64,000 bases of DNA from Aphrocallistes beatrix (Eukaryota > Porifera > Hexactinellida > Sceptrulophora > Aphrocallistidae), in assembly GCA_963281255.1 (NCBI GenBank), contig OY725497.1, forward strand, positions 3,278,968 to 3,342,967. The letters are read 5' to 3'. Positions 53,101 to 64,000 of the stretch are shown here, in pieces. The position numbers and the translations under genes were made by a program. The stretch's first letter is position 1. Each line of letters opens with the position of its first letter. Below the pieces are notes generated by a model. That model worked only from the letters and a program-made list of their open reading frames with translations. It searched no databases and had not been told where the DNA came from.

Positions 53101-56100
53101 ATAAGCGAACTTTGAGTTCGTTTATTAGCAAGAAAAACTTGCTAATACACGAACTTTTAGTTCGTTTATATATTATCCTTACTATTAAAACTCGATTAAT
53201 CTATATATATATATATATGTAACGAATTGATTGAAGAAACTGCCGGTCACAGAAAGCTAATTTTTGGCATGTGGGAGCCTTTTGGCTATGGCTCCAGTAA
53301 GTTCTGAGCTCAGAGCAAAATGTCGACTCATCATGGAATTATGACGTCATTGTCACATTTTTAAAAGTTAAGCAACAGAGTTATTCGAGCATAACTCAGT
53401 CATTATGGGAGATAGAAGGCTGAAACTTTAATAGAATCTGTATACTAACATACCTCACATATGATGCAAGTCATGCAACTATCATAAAAAAATGCTGACT
53501 TAGCGCTTTGTTATGACGTCATCATTACGCATCAAAAAATTTTAAATTGACAAATTTGGTGATTTTTCGAGTGATATCGATTATCACAGTAGGACAGACA
53601 TATTTAGAGATGCTATCTCCCTTATAATTAACTAATGTGACCCCAGGCGACCGAAGGGAGCCTCCGGCGGACACGAAATGTCCGCCAGCCGCTCAGCGCA
53701 AGCAAGCGAATTAGTAAGAAAAACTTGCTAATACACGAACTTGCTAATAGAAATTATTCTGTCTTATGTATTAATTAATTAAATTAATTTACATTCTTCA
53801 ATTTGGAGTAAATTGTGGTTGCTTTTGAATAGAGTAGACAATTTCGTAAGTAATAATTATACAGTAGAGTTCGCTTATTAGCAAGTTTTTCTCGTGCAAA
53901 ACCCGACTTGCTAATAAGCGAACTCTACTGTAATTATCTTGTACATTGATTAATCACTTTTGATTAGAGATGTGTCGGATCTCGGATGTGGTTGGGTTTT
54001 ACAGATCCGGGATTCGGATCTGTATACAGCTCCCTACCTACTATGTACATCATTTACGTATATAATGTTGGTTACAAAACTACAAGTACTATTAGGTCCA
54101 CTATTTATTGTAAGAAATAATATGTATCCGGATATGTCGGATCTGAAAACCCTGGAAAAATCCTTATAGATGCAATGCATCTATACTTTTGACAGCAATG
54201 AATTGCCTAATAAAATATAGGCCATTTGATTATATGAGTGGATTTTAACCAAGACCCTGCGAATTAGTCGATGAGCACCTCATAGGGTATGGCGACCTTA
54301 TCCTCCATTTTCAAATAAATAAATAAATGGGCCTGCTATATGTATCCCATCCATTACAGACTCTGTATCGGATCCGTAGTAGATGGATCACTAAAAGAGA
54401 GCACTTAGACGTCCCTAAAGACCCCTTTTCGACGTCCTTACTAAATGAAGCTTTCTAACTAGTACTCTATTTTAGGCTATGCATACCACTACAATGTTAT
54501 ACAGTCCAATTATTTTAAATGAATTCCAGTATTGCGAGGTGTATCCGTGATCAAATTTCTAATCAATTCAATTAATCATGTTAGGATTTAATTTATTGTC
54601 ATTTTCTTTTCAGATTTTCCATGCATCTTGAGCAATAACGACGTCCTCTTGTTGGACCCTCATATGGTGATAGACCCAACAGGCGGTCTACTTATCGAGC
54701 TAGAGGACTTTGTTAGTGATGATCGAGTCGCTGGGCACTTTAATACCTTCCATCATTATTTTGGTTACGAGGGAACACATCATTACGATGGAACCATTTT
54801 TCGCTTCCCACTCAGAACAGGATCCTATAAGACCCTTCTTCCCAATACTATTTATAATACGGAGAAAGTACTCAGTGATCTTTTCGGTCCTTTCAAGCAA
54901 GAAATAGAGAACTGTCTATTGTTTATGAAGAGTGTCCACACTGTTAGAGTGTCAGTTAAGGACGATAAAGGGATTAGACTTCTCTATTCTGTTGAAGTTG
55001 ATGGCTCGTTCGGTGAGAAATTGAATTTACACCGAAAAGAAATGTTCGATTTCATTGAAAATGAATATTATCTTCAATCCTCGAGAATTTTCATTTCGAT
55101 ATTCCCCACTTGTTTTATCGACTTTGATCAAAATACAAGAGGACATCTTTGGCTTGTAATGAATATGCTAGGTCTAACTGATAAAGTTTCCACTAGTCAA
55201 GTAGGGAAATCCAACCCAGTATGTGTTGATAGTTACTTGCCATGGCTTGCTATTGCTTTGCCTCTACCCCATTCCCAGCACACGCTAGATGCTCTGAAGG
55301 ATCAGAATTGCTGGTCACACGAATTCACTGATACAGTAAGATTTGTTAAGTTAATAAATACCTGTATGCCCACCATTCCGTTATCTTGTGAGCTGCTGGA
55401 TTTCGTTGGTAATCTATTTTGCTTTTTACCTATAGCCGCTACGTCGAAATTTCCATTTCACATCCACGGTTATTTTGCTCTAAGTACAAATCGTCGTTCC
55501 ATTAAATGGCCTCGATTTGATGATCTTAGTGATGAAGCGAAATGGAATAAGGAACTGGTGTGGAATCTAGGAACGACGTTGTATGCCGCTCTGATTCACC
55601 TAATGATCTCAAGGTTCCATGTAGAGGGGAGTAGTAGGTGTTACTACAGTTTGTGGTCGTGTCTCCCATCTAACAGCGAGGCAGATGAATTGCAACGAAT
55701 CCTCCACTCTGGAGCTCTGGACATTCTACAAAGCTCTAAATTAGTATTTTCCGAATTTAACGCAGCCTGGATAGGACTTAGCGACGGTTATTATCTGCCT
55801 TCGTTATTCGGTGAAACTATTTCGCATGAGAGCGTGTGTCATGATATGCTTCTCCATCTGTCTCAGCCGCTAGTTGACCTGACTCCTGAAGTTGCTGAGG
55901 TAATTAAGATGTATCAGCCTTTGAGAATAAAAATTTCTAATAGGATTATCAATCCTGATCTGATTAGACAAATGCTAATTCGTTTTCAAAGCACAGAAAC
56001 AGTACTTGATTTCCTCAGAAATAAACATAATGTATACTCATTATTAGAAATCGTGCTTAGCGATCTCGTCTTTTCACCACAACATCTCCCCCATAAACTC

Positions 56101-59100
56101 GACGGGATCCGACTAATCCCAGTGTGTGACTCAGATCTACCCATGTTCTTTGGAAGAGATAGCTACTTCATCAGTGAAGGATCTCAAAATCTCCTCACAT
56201 TATTTCCTGGCCTTGATAGAAATTTCGTTAGACCATCTCTTCCTCATCACATTAGCAGTTCTCTATTAAAACTGTCTAGAACTGGATTAATTAACATCCA
56301 AGATATTTCAAAAATTCGTAATAACCCTCAAATTTTTATTCAGCTCTTAGAAAGATCTATGAATACCTTTTTTAACCTTAAATCTCCAATAGTATGGACT
56401 CCCGGGGTTAACAACCAACCTGAAAATACCTGGATAGAGCAACTGTGGAAATTCATTGGCCAAGAGCATACTCTTATTACTGCGTTGAAGAAGAATCAAA
56501 TTCCCATCCTTCCGAAACAATCTCTAGATGCTAGTGAGATTGATCTACTTCCGCTTAGCACAACACCCATGCCATACCTTGAAGAGTGTACGACATCTAC
56601 TCACGAACAGATAGAGAGACTCATTGCGTCTAGTGGCTGTCATATCTGCCATCGGCATGCCTTCATTCTTCCATTCTCTAATTTTGTGTCGCCTCCTATC
56701 CCTCAAGGATTTTTTTCTATCCTTAAATCGCAAACGATTCGAGGAAATTTCTCCATACTATTTCTAATGCGAAAGATTCCATAAAGCAATCATTGATTAA
56801 ACTGATTTTATCTGCAGGCTTGAGCAATAACGAGGAAACAAATATCACCAAGTCTTTTCCTATTTTTAAATCAATGTCAGGTCATTGGATTGCACTGGAT
56901 CCTAAACAATGTTATTATTTGCCACCGAACACAATCCCTCATGATTTTAATTCCTATCCTCAAAATTTTCTGAATCCTTTCGACCACCAGAACATAGAAT
57001 TATGCTGGAAAGTAGGTGTGACCACCCTTTCTCTAGATGAAACAATTCAACACCATTTACTGCCACTAATGACTTCAAATGCTCTATGCAATCAACCTAA
57101 AGAACGCAACCAACTCTCCTTGTGGTTATTGCGAAATTACTCACTTTTTGACCAGAATGTCATTTCGACTCTAACCACTTCAAAATGGTTAATTGACTCG
57201 AGTGTAAATCCAAATCAATCTCTCAAGAAACCTTCTGGTCTTTTCTCTCCAGCTGAGCTCTTCGATCCACAAGATGCAATCTTCTCATATCTCGTGCCTC
57301 CTTGTACAAGAGGGATGTTTCCTAATGAACTTTATCATGAGCATATTAACACTCTGAAATTGCTTGGATTGGTGTCAAGTAAGAAATTAGATGATCTTAA
57401 CCTCCAAAATGTTGTGAAACTAGCTCTACAAAATACGGCATTTAAAAATTGCGCAGAATTTGAATTTTGGATGAATGCTTTAGTTGATTTAATAAATCTA
57501 CATATGAATAATTTAAATCTTCCTAATAATGCCTCATTTTGGAATTTATTCAAGAAAACTGCCTTCATTTTTCCATCTTCGAAGAATGAATGCACTAATT
57601 ATCCTAAATGCCTCCCGTTTTTCGCTTCTGCGAATAAGTTATTCAAACCAGATGGGATCATAATCTGCTCGGACAGGGATTCATGCTTGATAGCTGGTGT
57701 TGCTCCTCTGTTAGTCGACAAATCAGGAACAAACAAGAACCATCGAGAAATATATCGGCTTATGGGGTTTCAGACCAATATTTCAATCAAATTAGTTTGT
57801 CAACAGTTAACAGTCACTACAAAGCAAAAGGATATCGACCATTCCGAAATACATTCTTATATGAAAAAAATATACAAACATTTTGCGTACATCATCTCTT
57901 CTAATAAAGACCTAATTAAGTTAATAAATTTGCCCAATAAATTCGTTTTTATTCCTAAATTTGGCTTTTATGACTGTCAATATGTAGTTTTCTCTTGCGA
58001 TGATGCCTTGTTTCCCCATATCTTTTCACTAGAAAAGTACTATCCAACTTATGAAGAAAATTTAGCTGAATTTTTCAGAACATTTAAGATTGAATCAGAA
58101 GTTGGTTTCTCAAAGTGCCAATTTGTTCTTCAACGACTCCAAAAATCTCTTCTCCCACCAGATGAAGTTAATTTAGCCATAAAACTAATTCAACTCTCAG
58201 CAGATTCGATGAAAAATGTAGCAACAAAAAAGAATTGTTTCATGTTAGCACAAGACTGTCAGATACACAGTTCAGTACAGTGCGTATTCAACGATTTACC
58301 TTGGCTAAAGAGGTCTCAGATTCTCACAGACAAACCGATTGTACATTCTGAAATATCTAACTTAATTGCAGATAAGTTTGGCTGCTTACCTGCAAGTTCC
58401 GAGTTGACCCCAACCGCAACGAGCATTTCCTATTCATTCATATCTGGTGCTGGGCAAAGAGAAAATTTAGTCAAACGACTTAAAAATATTCTTGAAGGAT
58501 ACAGAGCGCAATCGGATGTTTTTTTAGAGCTGATTCAGAACTCAGATGATGCTGGCGCTAAACAGGTTAAAATCCTGTTTGACTATACGTCTCACCCTTC
58601 TACTTCGGTATTGCATAGAAACATGGAGAAAATCCAAGGCCCTGCCCTCTATCTATTTAATGACTCCATGTTCACAGCTCTAGATTTCGAAAGTATTCTC
58701 GAACTCTCATCCGGGAATAAACTGAATGAAACTACTAAGATAGGTCGGTTCGGCGTAGGATTCAATGCTGTGTACAACTTCACTGATTGTCCCAGTTTTG
58801 TAAGCAGCAATTTAGTTCAGATTTTTGACCCACTTCGGAAGTATCTAGGTCAGATAACTCAAGATTCTGGTGTGAGAATATGTTTCACAGATGATGAAGC
58901 TGCTGTCTCCACTTATCAAGATCAGTTCAAAGTATATCATGGCATCTTCAATTGTAATATTTTGAATCGCGAGCCTTACGAATGTACTCTTTTTCGTTTG
59001 CCTTTCCGTTTAACTCCAAGCAAACTCTCAAGTCAAACATTTAACAATGAAGAAATTGCTAGAATTCAAACAGATATCCTAAAAGAACTGCCGCAACTTA

Positions 59101-62100
59101 TATTATTTTTACAAAATATCGCCAACATTGAGGTGTATGAGAAAAAAGAATCAGGTCTTCCATTGAAGAAACTATTGACAGTATCGAAGAGTGAATGCTC
59201 TACCACACATTTCCTGCAAAATAATACGAAATATTTTAAAACATATTTAGATTTAGTCAGGGATGGATATAAGCCAGATAATGTCATCAAATCCTGTGAT
59301 GTAGTATCTATATGCTCAAAGTTCCCAACTGGGGAAATTTCTCAAGATTTTCTTATTTCCTATGCCAGTGGCATTCAAGAATGTTTTTATGTTTTACGGA
59401 GATTCAACCCTTCTGATATAACATTTTTGCCATTATGTGGTGTGGCGATTCCTTTAAGTTATACACAAACACCAAATGATTCCCAATTCAACATCTATAC
59501 TTTCTTACCTCTCCTGCATATCAGGAGTCCCCTACTGCTACATATCAATGGTTGTTTTTCTCTCTCTAGTTCGAGAAAGAATTTGAGCGATTTTGATAGA
59601 CCTGAAAGTAGAGGATCATCTGATCTTCGCACGGATTGGAATTTGGCTCTTATTAACGATGCATTAGCCAACGCATTGGTTTATGCTCTCGAGGTTCTGC
59701 CTAGGCTAGAACCGCTCTCCAGCAGTTGTCAACTCAAAAATATCTTCAGTTATTATTCCCTCTGGCCAGTAAAAAACAACACGAATATCCTTTGGAAAAG
59801 ATTCCCCGAATTCTTTGTAAAGCGTATTGATCAATTTTTTCCTTCCACACGATTATTTTCTTCTGCTCACGATCCTTCAAGCTGGGTTGCTTTGGATCAA
59901 ATTTCCTTTCTATCCCTCAAAGAGAATGTATCCACCAAATGTGAATTTATGAAGTTCATTTTTGATCTATCCTATCAACATGGAATAATCTTTGCCAATT
60001 TTCCATCGTTTTTTTCATCAACTGTTTTGTATAAAGTGTTTTCAGAGTTAAAACCTAAAAAAGTATTTGATCTTAGAAAGATATGCGAACTCGTTATCTT
60101 TCCTAGCTTGGGCGGATTACCATTGGAGAGTATTATAATAGTATTTAACAGTCTCATTCCATTGTGTAATGAGGAGTCAGAATCTTGGTTATTGAAATCG
60201 TTGTGCGATATTGCATTCATTCCTTGTGGATCTAATGGGAAGGACTTTAAATTAAGAATTCCTTCGAAAGTAGTTTGCCCTAATACGAAGTTAACTTCGC
60301 TATACAAATGCGACGAAATGAGAATACCCGTTAGAGAACTCCATGACAAATTTGATTTCAACAAACCAGATCTTTTTATTAACGTTCTGAAAAGGATGGA
60401 CGTTATCCATAGCAAACTGCCTGAGTGTGAAGTGATCAGTCGTTGTGATGTCACTTCTAAACTCACCACTGACTCAGCAACTAGACATGCTACAACTCTG
60501 ATTAAATATCTCTCACAAGAAGAAGATTCATTTTTCAAATCAGTATTTCCTAAAATTAAATCGATTCCGTTCATCCCAACTTACAGAGATAGTATCCTAG
60601 ACGTTCTCTCAATTACGCATACACGTCTTGTCTCTCCTGATAGATGCTATGCTTTCTCGTGCCGAAATCTTATTTCACCTCTACATTCCTGTGTTTCTGA
60701 GAATCTTTTCTATTTATCCTCCAAGTTTTCTATTTCATCCACTCCTACTTTGGACGTAGTCCTACAGGTTTTGCAAACTCTAATATCCAAGCAAGATCTT
60801 ATCAGAGAGAAATCGTTTAAAATCGATGAACGAATTCTGGAAATATACAAATTTATTTCTGAAGAAGTAAAGAAAGAAAGTAAAGTGGCTCTAGATGTTA
60901 AAGCTAAGATGGAAGGCAGACCATGGATTTGGCATCCAGACTATAAACAATTCTATATTTCTAACAAGGTCGTTCTCTCTACAGAATTTAGAACATTGGC
61001 CAAGAATAAATATATTGTGTCCTTTCCTTATACCGATTCTCTAAGAGATGAGAATTTTAAAGCATTTCTTATCAACGTCGGAGTCAAAGATAAAGTCGAT
61101 GATATTATGATAATGAATTGTTTAGAGATGATTCAGGAGGAATTTCAAGACAGGCGTTTAGAGCCAAATCTCGTTAAATTAGTACTAACATTGATTGAAT
61201 CAATTGATAATTGTCCTGATTGTAAGAATAAGGTTTTCATATTGAATCAAATGGATACTCTTCATCGTCCTGATGAACTCTATATACAACTATCTCCCCA
61301 TTTTGAACAGGAAGATAGCGGCAAATTTGTACATTCGGACATAAATCAATTAAGAGCTCTTAAACTTGGAGCGAAGACTTCAGAAGAACTCTTCTCTAAA
61401 AACACAGACTTCGAAGAGTCTGATTTTGGTGTAGAAGAGGAGATCACTGATCGAATTCAGAGCTTAGTTCGAGACATACCAAAAGACGCCCTGATCAAAG
61501 AACTCATTCAGAACGCAGATGATGCTGAAGCTACTGAAATCGTATTCATATTAGATGAACAAGACTATAGTTCTTTCGACAAAACCTTGTCTCTCCCTGA
61601 AAAGGAATATCCCAATTGGAAATACCTAAACACCATCCCATCCCTGTCAGTTTACAATAATAAAGGATTTTCCGTAGAAGACTTCAAAGGAATCCAAACT
61701 CTGAGTGTTGGAGGCAAAACCCAGAATCGTAAGAGCATAGGGAAGTTTGGAGTTGGATTCAACTCCGTTTATCAAATCACAGATACACCAACGTTCATAA
61801 CTTCCCAGTCTGGATCACAGGGGTTGACCTTGTGTTGTATTGATCCTTTTATCAAGTATACCGTTAAAATGTCTGAAACTGAAAATTCTAGGAAAAAGAG
61901 AGGAAAACGGTTTGATATACCAAGCCATAACATCGATAAGTTTACAGATCAGTTACATCCTTTTAAGTTTACTAAACATCGTGAAAATCCTAAAATCTCT
62001 CAGAGTCTAGCTAATCTATGGGATGATGGTGAATTTACGATGTTTAGATTTCCTCTTGATATTTGCAGATGTCATCAAATTAGGCAAAATGTTCCGTATA

Positions 62101-64000
62101 GTAAAGGAGAATCAAGGAAACCTTACTCGCCAAAGATGGTCATGGACATACTATCAAATCATGTTAAGAACAGCTCCGAGATATTATTATTTTTGAATCA
62201 TGTGCAATCCCTGAAGGTTATCAGTATTGACAGATATGGTGAACTTAAACTAGAATATTCACAATCCTTCCGGTTAATAGGACCAACTCATCAGCCCATA
62301 CCTGATTATTTCCCTCTTGCTAATATTGCGAAGGATATAAAGATTCAGGAAAAGAAATGCGTTAATACTCATGGATCATCTACTCGGGTGAGTAAATACC
62401 GCATTTATTCCTTTCCAGATATCCCCATTGACCAATTCGTAGCTGGCATTCCAGAACTTAATGAATTTTTAGGGAAATACAACGAGGAAAAACTATGGGG
62501 ATGTGGTGGAATAGCAGTATGCATTTCTCCTTTTGGATGTACCATGCAATCTAATATCTTTACATTTCTCCCTTTTGCCAAAGATAAATATCCTGTGCAC
62601 ATAAATGCACCACTTATTTTTGACGCTTCGAGACAACATTTTTTTACGAATCAATCATCACCCTGGGCAGAAGCCTGGCATTCTTCTATAATAAAATACA
62701 TCCTCGCACCTCTCTATACTTTGGTTGTACTTGACTTGCAAGCTCCATTCAAGCCTGTAGAAACTGTAGAGGAAAAGCGAGAGTACTTTGATTGGTTCTA
62801 TCATCTCTTTCCTGACAAGTCAAATACTCACCAATTCTTAACCAAACTGAGCGAAGAATTTTACGCTTTTCTCTACAGAACGAATCAACCGATACTGTTA
62901 CGTGATAATCTCGACTTCTCAGATGAACTGAAATGGTACTCATTACACGGCAATAACTGTGGAGTACTTAAGCCGATCTTTTTCCCATTTACCAGTAAAA
63001 TGACTCATGAAATTTCTGCTGTTGAAACCAACGAATACAAATTTCAGGTATCCACTCCTTATCTAGAATCAGCACAACAGACAGAAATGCTAAATGCATC
63101 AGCGAAAATAGACAAGGAAAAGGATTTTAGGAAATCTTTAATTCTTATTCAATTTCCACTCTCACATGCACCCGCTCGTCTATTTGACTGTTTTAACCCG
63201 CTTAAACTGGTTAGATTAGATCAGTCGTTTCTTCTTAACTATCTCAGAGACAACATTCATTCTTTATTTCATGAAAACACTTATCCGTGTAATATTAACA
63301 GTTCATTGCTTAATTTTCAACAATTCAGAACTATTTTAGAATATATACTATCTGCCAATGAGGAGTTGTTCCGAGATTTTCTTAGCATTCCTTTACGTAT
63401 TGACATTGGAGATAACATACGCTGTTTTAGAAAAGACAAACCTTCGTACCGACACAAATATTCTCTTCTCATACCTCACTGCTCTGAGAGCTTCATATCC
63501 TCGAAATATGATTTTAGCATTTTGCATAGATTATCTTCATTAGGTTATGTTAAAGATTTGACTTGTGATTATCTCGCTAAGCATTTAGATGTAGAAAGAT
63601 TTGAAGATAAAAAGCAATATTCACTCTTCTGGGAATTTCTAGTGCAAAATAAAATATCTGAAGAAGACTTAAACAAATTTTATAACCACAAGCTCGTTCC
63701 ACTTATTCCCAGCCAGCCATCAGATTTTTCTTTCTTTCCAGTTAACCATTTGAAGTTTGTTGTTAGCGAAACCCTAAATGATCCTTTGAAAGACAAAGTG
63801 TTATTTACTGCACTAAAAACGCTAGGTTGTCCTTTCGTATCATTTGATTTTTTTTCTAAACTTATCGATAATAATATCCCGTTGATTGCGAGAATAAAAT
63901 CTTATCTTGACAAGTTTGTGATATCCCAGCTCAGACATCCTGATATTATCCTTGGTTCAGTTTCATTCTCGTCCAACTTATCGGCTGAGCTTGGCTCAGA
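50151..64000 (+). CDS. sacs: Sacsin-like giant chaperone, 5' part, continues past window
   Basis: Exons 50151-50181, 50247-50332, 50449-50707 and then 54614 to the window end, in frame across all three introns. Sacsin carries repeated SIRPT modules, each starting with an HSP90-like ATPase domain, and acts in proteostasis and cytoskeletal (mitochondrial and intermediate-filament) organisation. Three modules begin here: [14 protein letters not shown] (residue 40 on), [14 protein letters not shown] (about 58531) and [14 protein letters not shown] (about 61501), each followed by a glycine loop ([42 protein letters not shown]). The start [10 protein letters not shown] leaves no room for a ubiquitin-like domain. 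In the large exon the frame shifts once, at the AAATTT run near 56746-56750; 7.2 kb after that is open to the window edge. Confidence 0.9.
50768..51484. mobile_element. hAT-type MITE with TTTGTCCGAATCG arrays, in sacsin intron 3
   Basis: Perfect 8-bp target duplication GTTCCTAC (50760-50767, 51485-51492). Three copies of CATTTGTCCGAATCGATTCT at the left, about six inverted copies (GATTCGGACAAGTGACAAT) at the right. A Tigger-type MITE is inserted in the middle. Confidence 0.75.
50918..51221. mobile_element. Pogo/Tigger-type MITE, 304 bp, nested
   Basis: Ends CAGTACACCCTCGCTAATCC and inverted TATCGAGGGTGTACTG, with TA on both sides. Non-coding. Confidence 0.8.
51751..52816. mobile_element. Large foldback element, ~510-bp arms, in sacsin intron 3
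   Basis: The whole 1066 bp is nearly a perfect hairpin. The left arm (51751 to about 52260) reappears as its complement from about 52310 to 52816, with only scattered mismatches and indels around a short AT-rich centre. Ends CATAGCCTACTATA; direct repeat GTTCATA on both sides (51744-51750, 52817-52823). No open frame. Internal sequence is shared with the 47.8-kb element. Confidence 0.85.
52916..53110. mobile_element. Element with AGTTCGCTTATTAGCAAG motifs
   Basis: Left end TACAGTAGAGTTCGCTTATTAG, right part CTTGCTAATAACTTAATAAG. Further motif copies at 53112-53160 and 53709-53750 flank the Helitron. Related to the compact copy at 53862. Confidence 0.6.
53176..53709 (+). mobile_element. Helitron H, plus orientation, 3' hairpin lost
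   Basis: Begins TCCTTACTATTAAAACTCG after an A; the body contains both CRE palindromes (about 53341 and 53515). It ends GCAAGCAAGCG without the final GCGCTTG hairpin arm. The only copy in which the full-length body runs on the plus strand. It interrupts an array of TTAGCAAG motifs. Confidence 0.75.
53862..53930. mobile_element. 69-bp hairpin MITE
   Basis: Two perfect 25-bp inverted repeats (CAGTAGAGTTCGCTTATTAG…) separated by only ~19 bases, with TA on each side. Pogo-type ends. About as small as a MITE can be. The rest of sacsin intron 3 (53931-54613) shows nothing recognised. Confidence 0.75.

Noticed and set aside
56632-56817. An intron in sacsin ending at TCTGCAG 56817
   Set aside because: No GT donor in the right phase leaves a sensible protein, and the sequence between reads as good sacsin coding in the adjacent frame after one base shift; a frameshift fits better.

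Overview
This is AT-rich nuclear DNA from an invertebrate animal. It holds conserved animal genes (mLST8, UNG, DYNLT2B, LRR1, EZH, MGLL, sacsin), TRIM/NHL proteins, a TRAF-type protein and a Frizzled-like membrane protein. Introns are short where present, but many genes have none. An early-branching metazoan such as a sponge would fit the NHL proteins and the CRD-less Frizzled-like protein, but the sequence alone does not prove it.

Layout. 1-5000: two nearly identical tandem copies of a PH-domain adaptor gene (the first cut by the window edge), a Helitron nest and a CINP-like fragment. 5100-24000: nine genes on the minus strand (mLST8, UNG, sulfotransferase, DYNLT2B, LRR1, EZH, MGLL, a coiled-coil/NHL protein, an SLC2 sugar transporter), with a pile of nested transposons at 9.1-12.3 kb. 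24000-35300: mostly mobile and satellite DNA (hAT remnant, tandem Helitrons, DD37D mariner, an aconitase/IRP1 gene fragment running into about 109 copies of a 19-bp satellite, a Tigger relic), plus the Frizzled-like gene at 32-33.6 kb. 35800-47400: an unrecognised protein, an NHL gene broken by a 26-bp duplication, a complete seven-exon TRIM-NHL gene, a divergent actin and a TRAF-like protein. 47400-64000: MITEs, then the start of a giant sacsin gene that runs off the end; its 3.9-kb intron 3 contains a 1.07-kb foldback element, a hAT-type MITE and a Helitron.

Mobile DNA is the most informative part. A non-autonomous Helitron family (5' TC, 3' hairpin ending CTTG, A|T target) is present in about eight copies, and the tandem gene duplicate preserves the exact empty target site. 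There is one self-nested insertion, one seamless head-to-tail junction, and two TGACGTCA palindromes in most copies. Three 8-bp-TSD MITEs share a layout of convergent subterminal motif arrays, and a CATAGC-ended foldback family ranges from a 36-bp palindrome to a 1.07-kb hairpin.

Functionally the genes do not form one pathway. EZH (PRC2), LRR1 (replisome unloading), UNG (base excision repair) and the CINP fragment are replication/chromatin genes; TRIM-NHL, TRAF and the PH adaptor look like ubiquitin or tyrosine-signalling proteins. No retrovirus-like, LTR or Polinton-type element was recognised.
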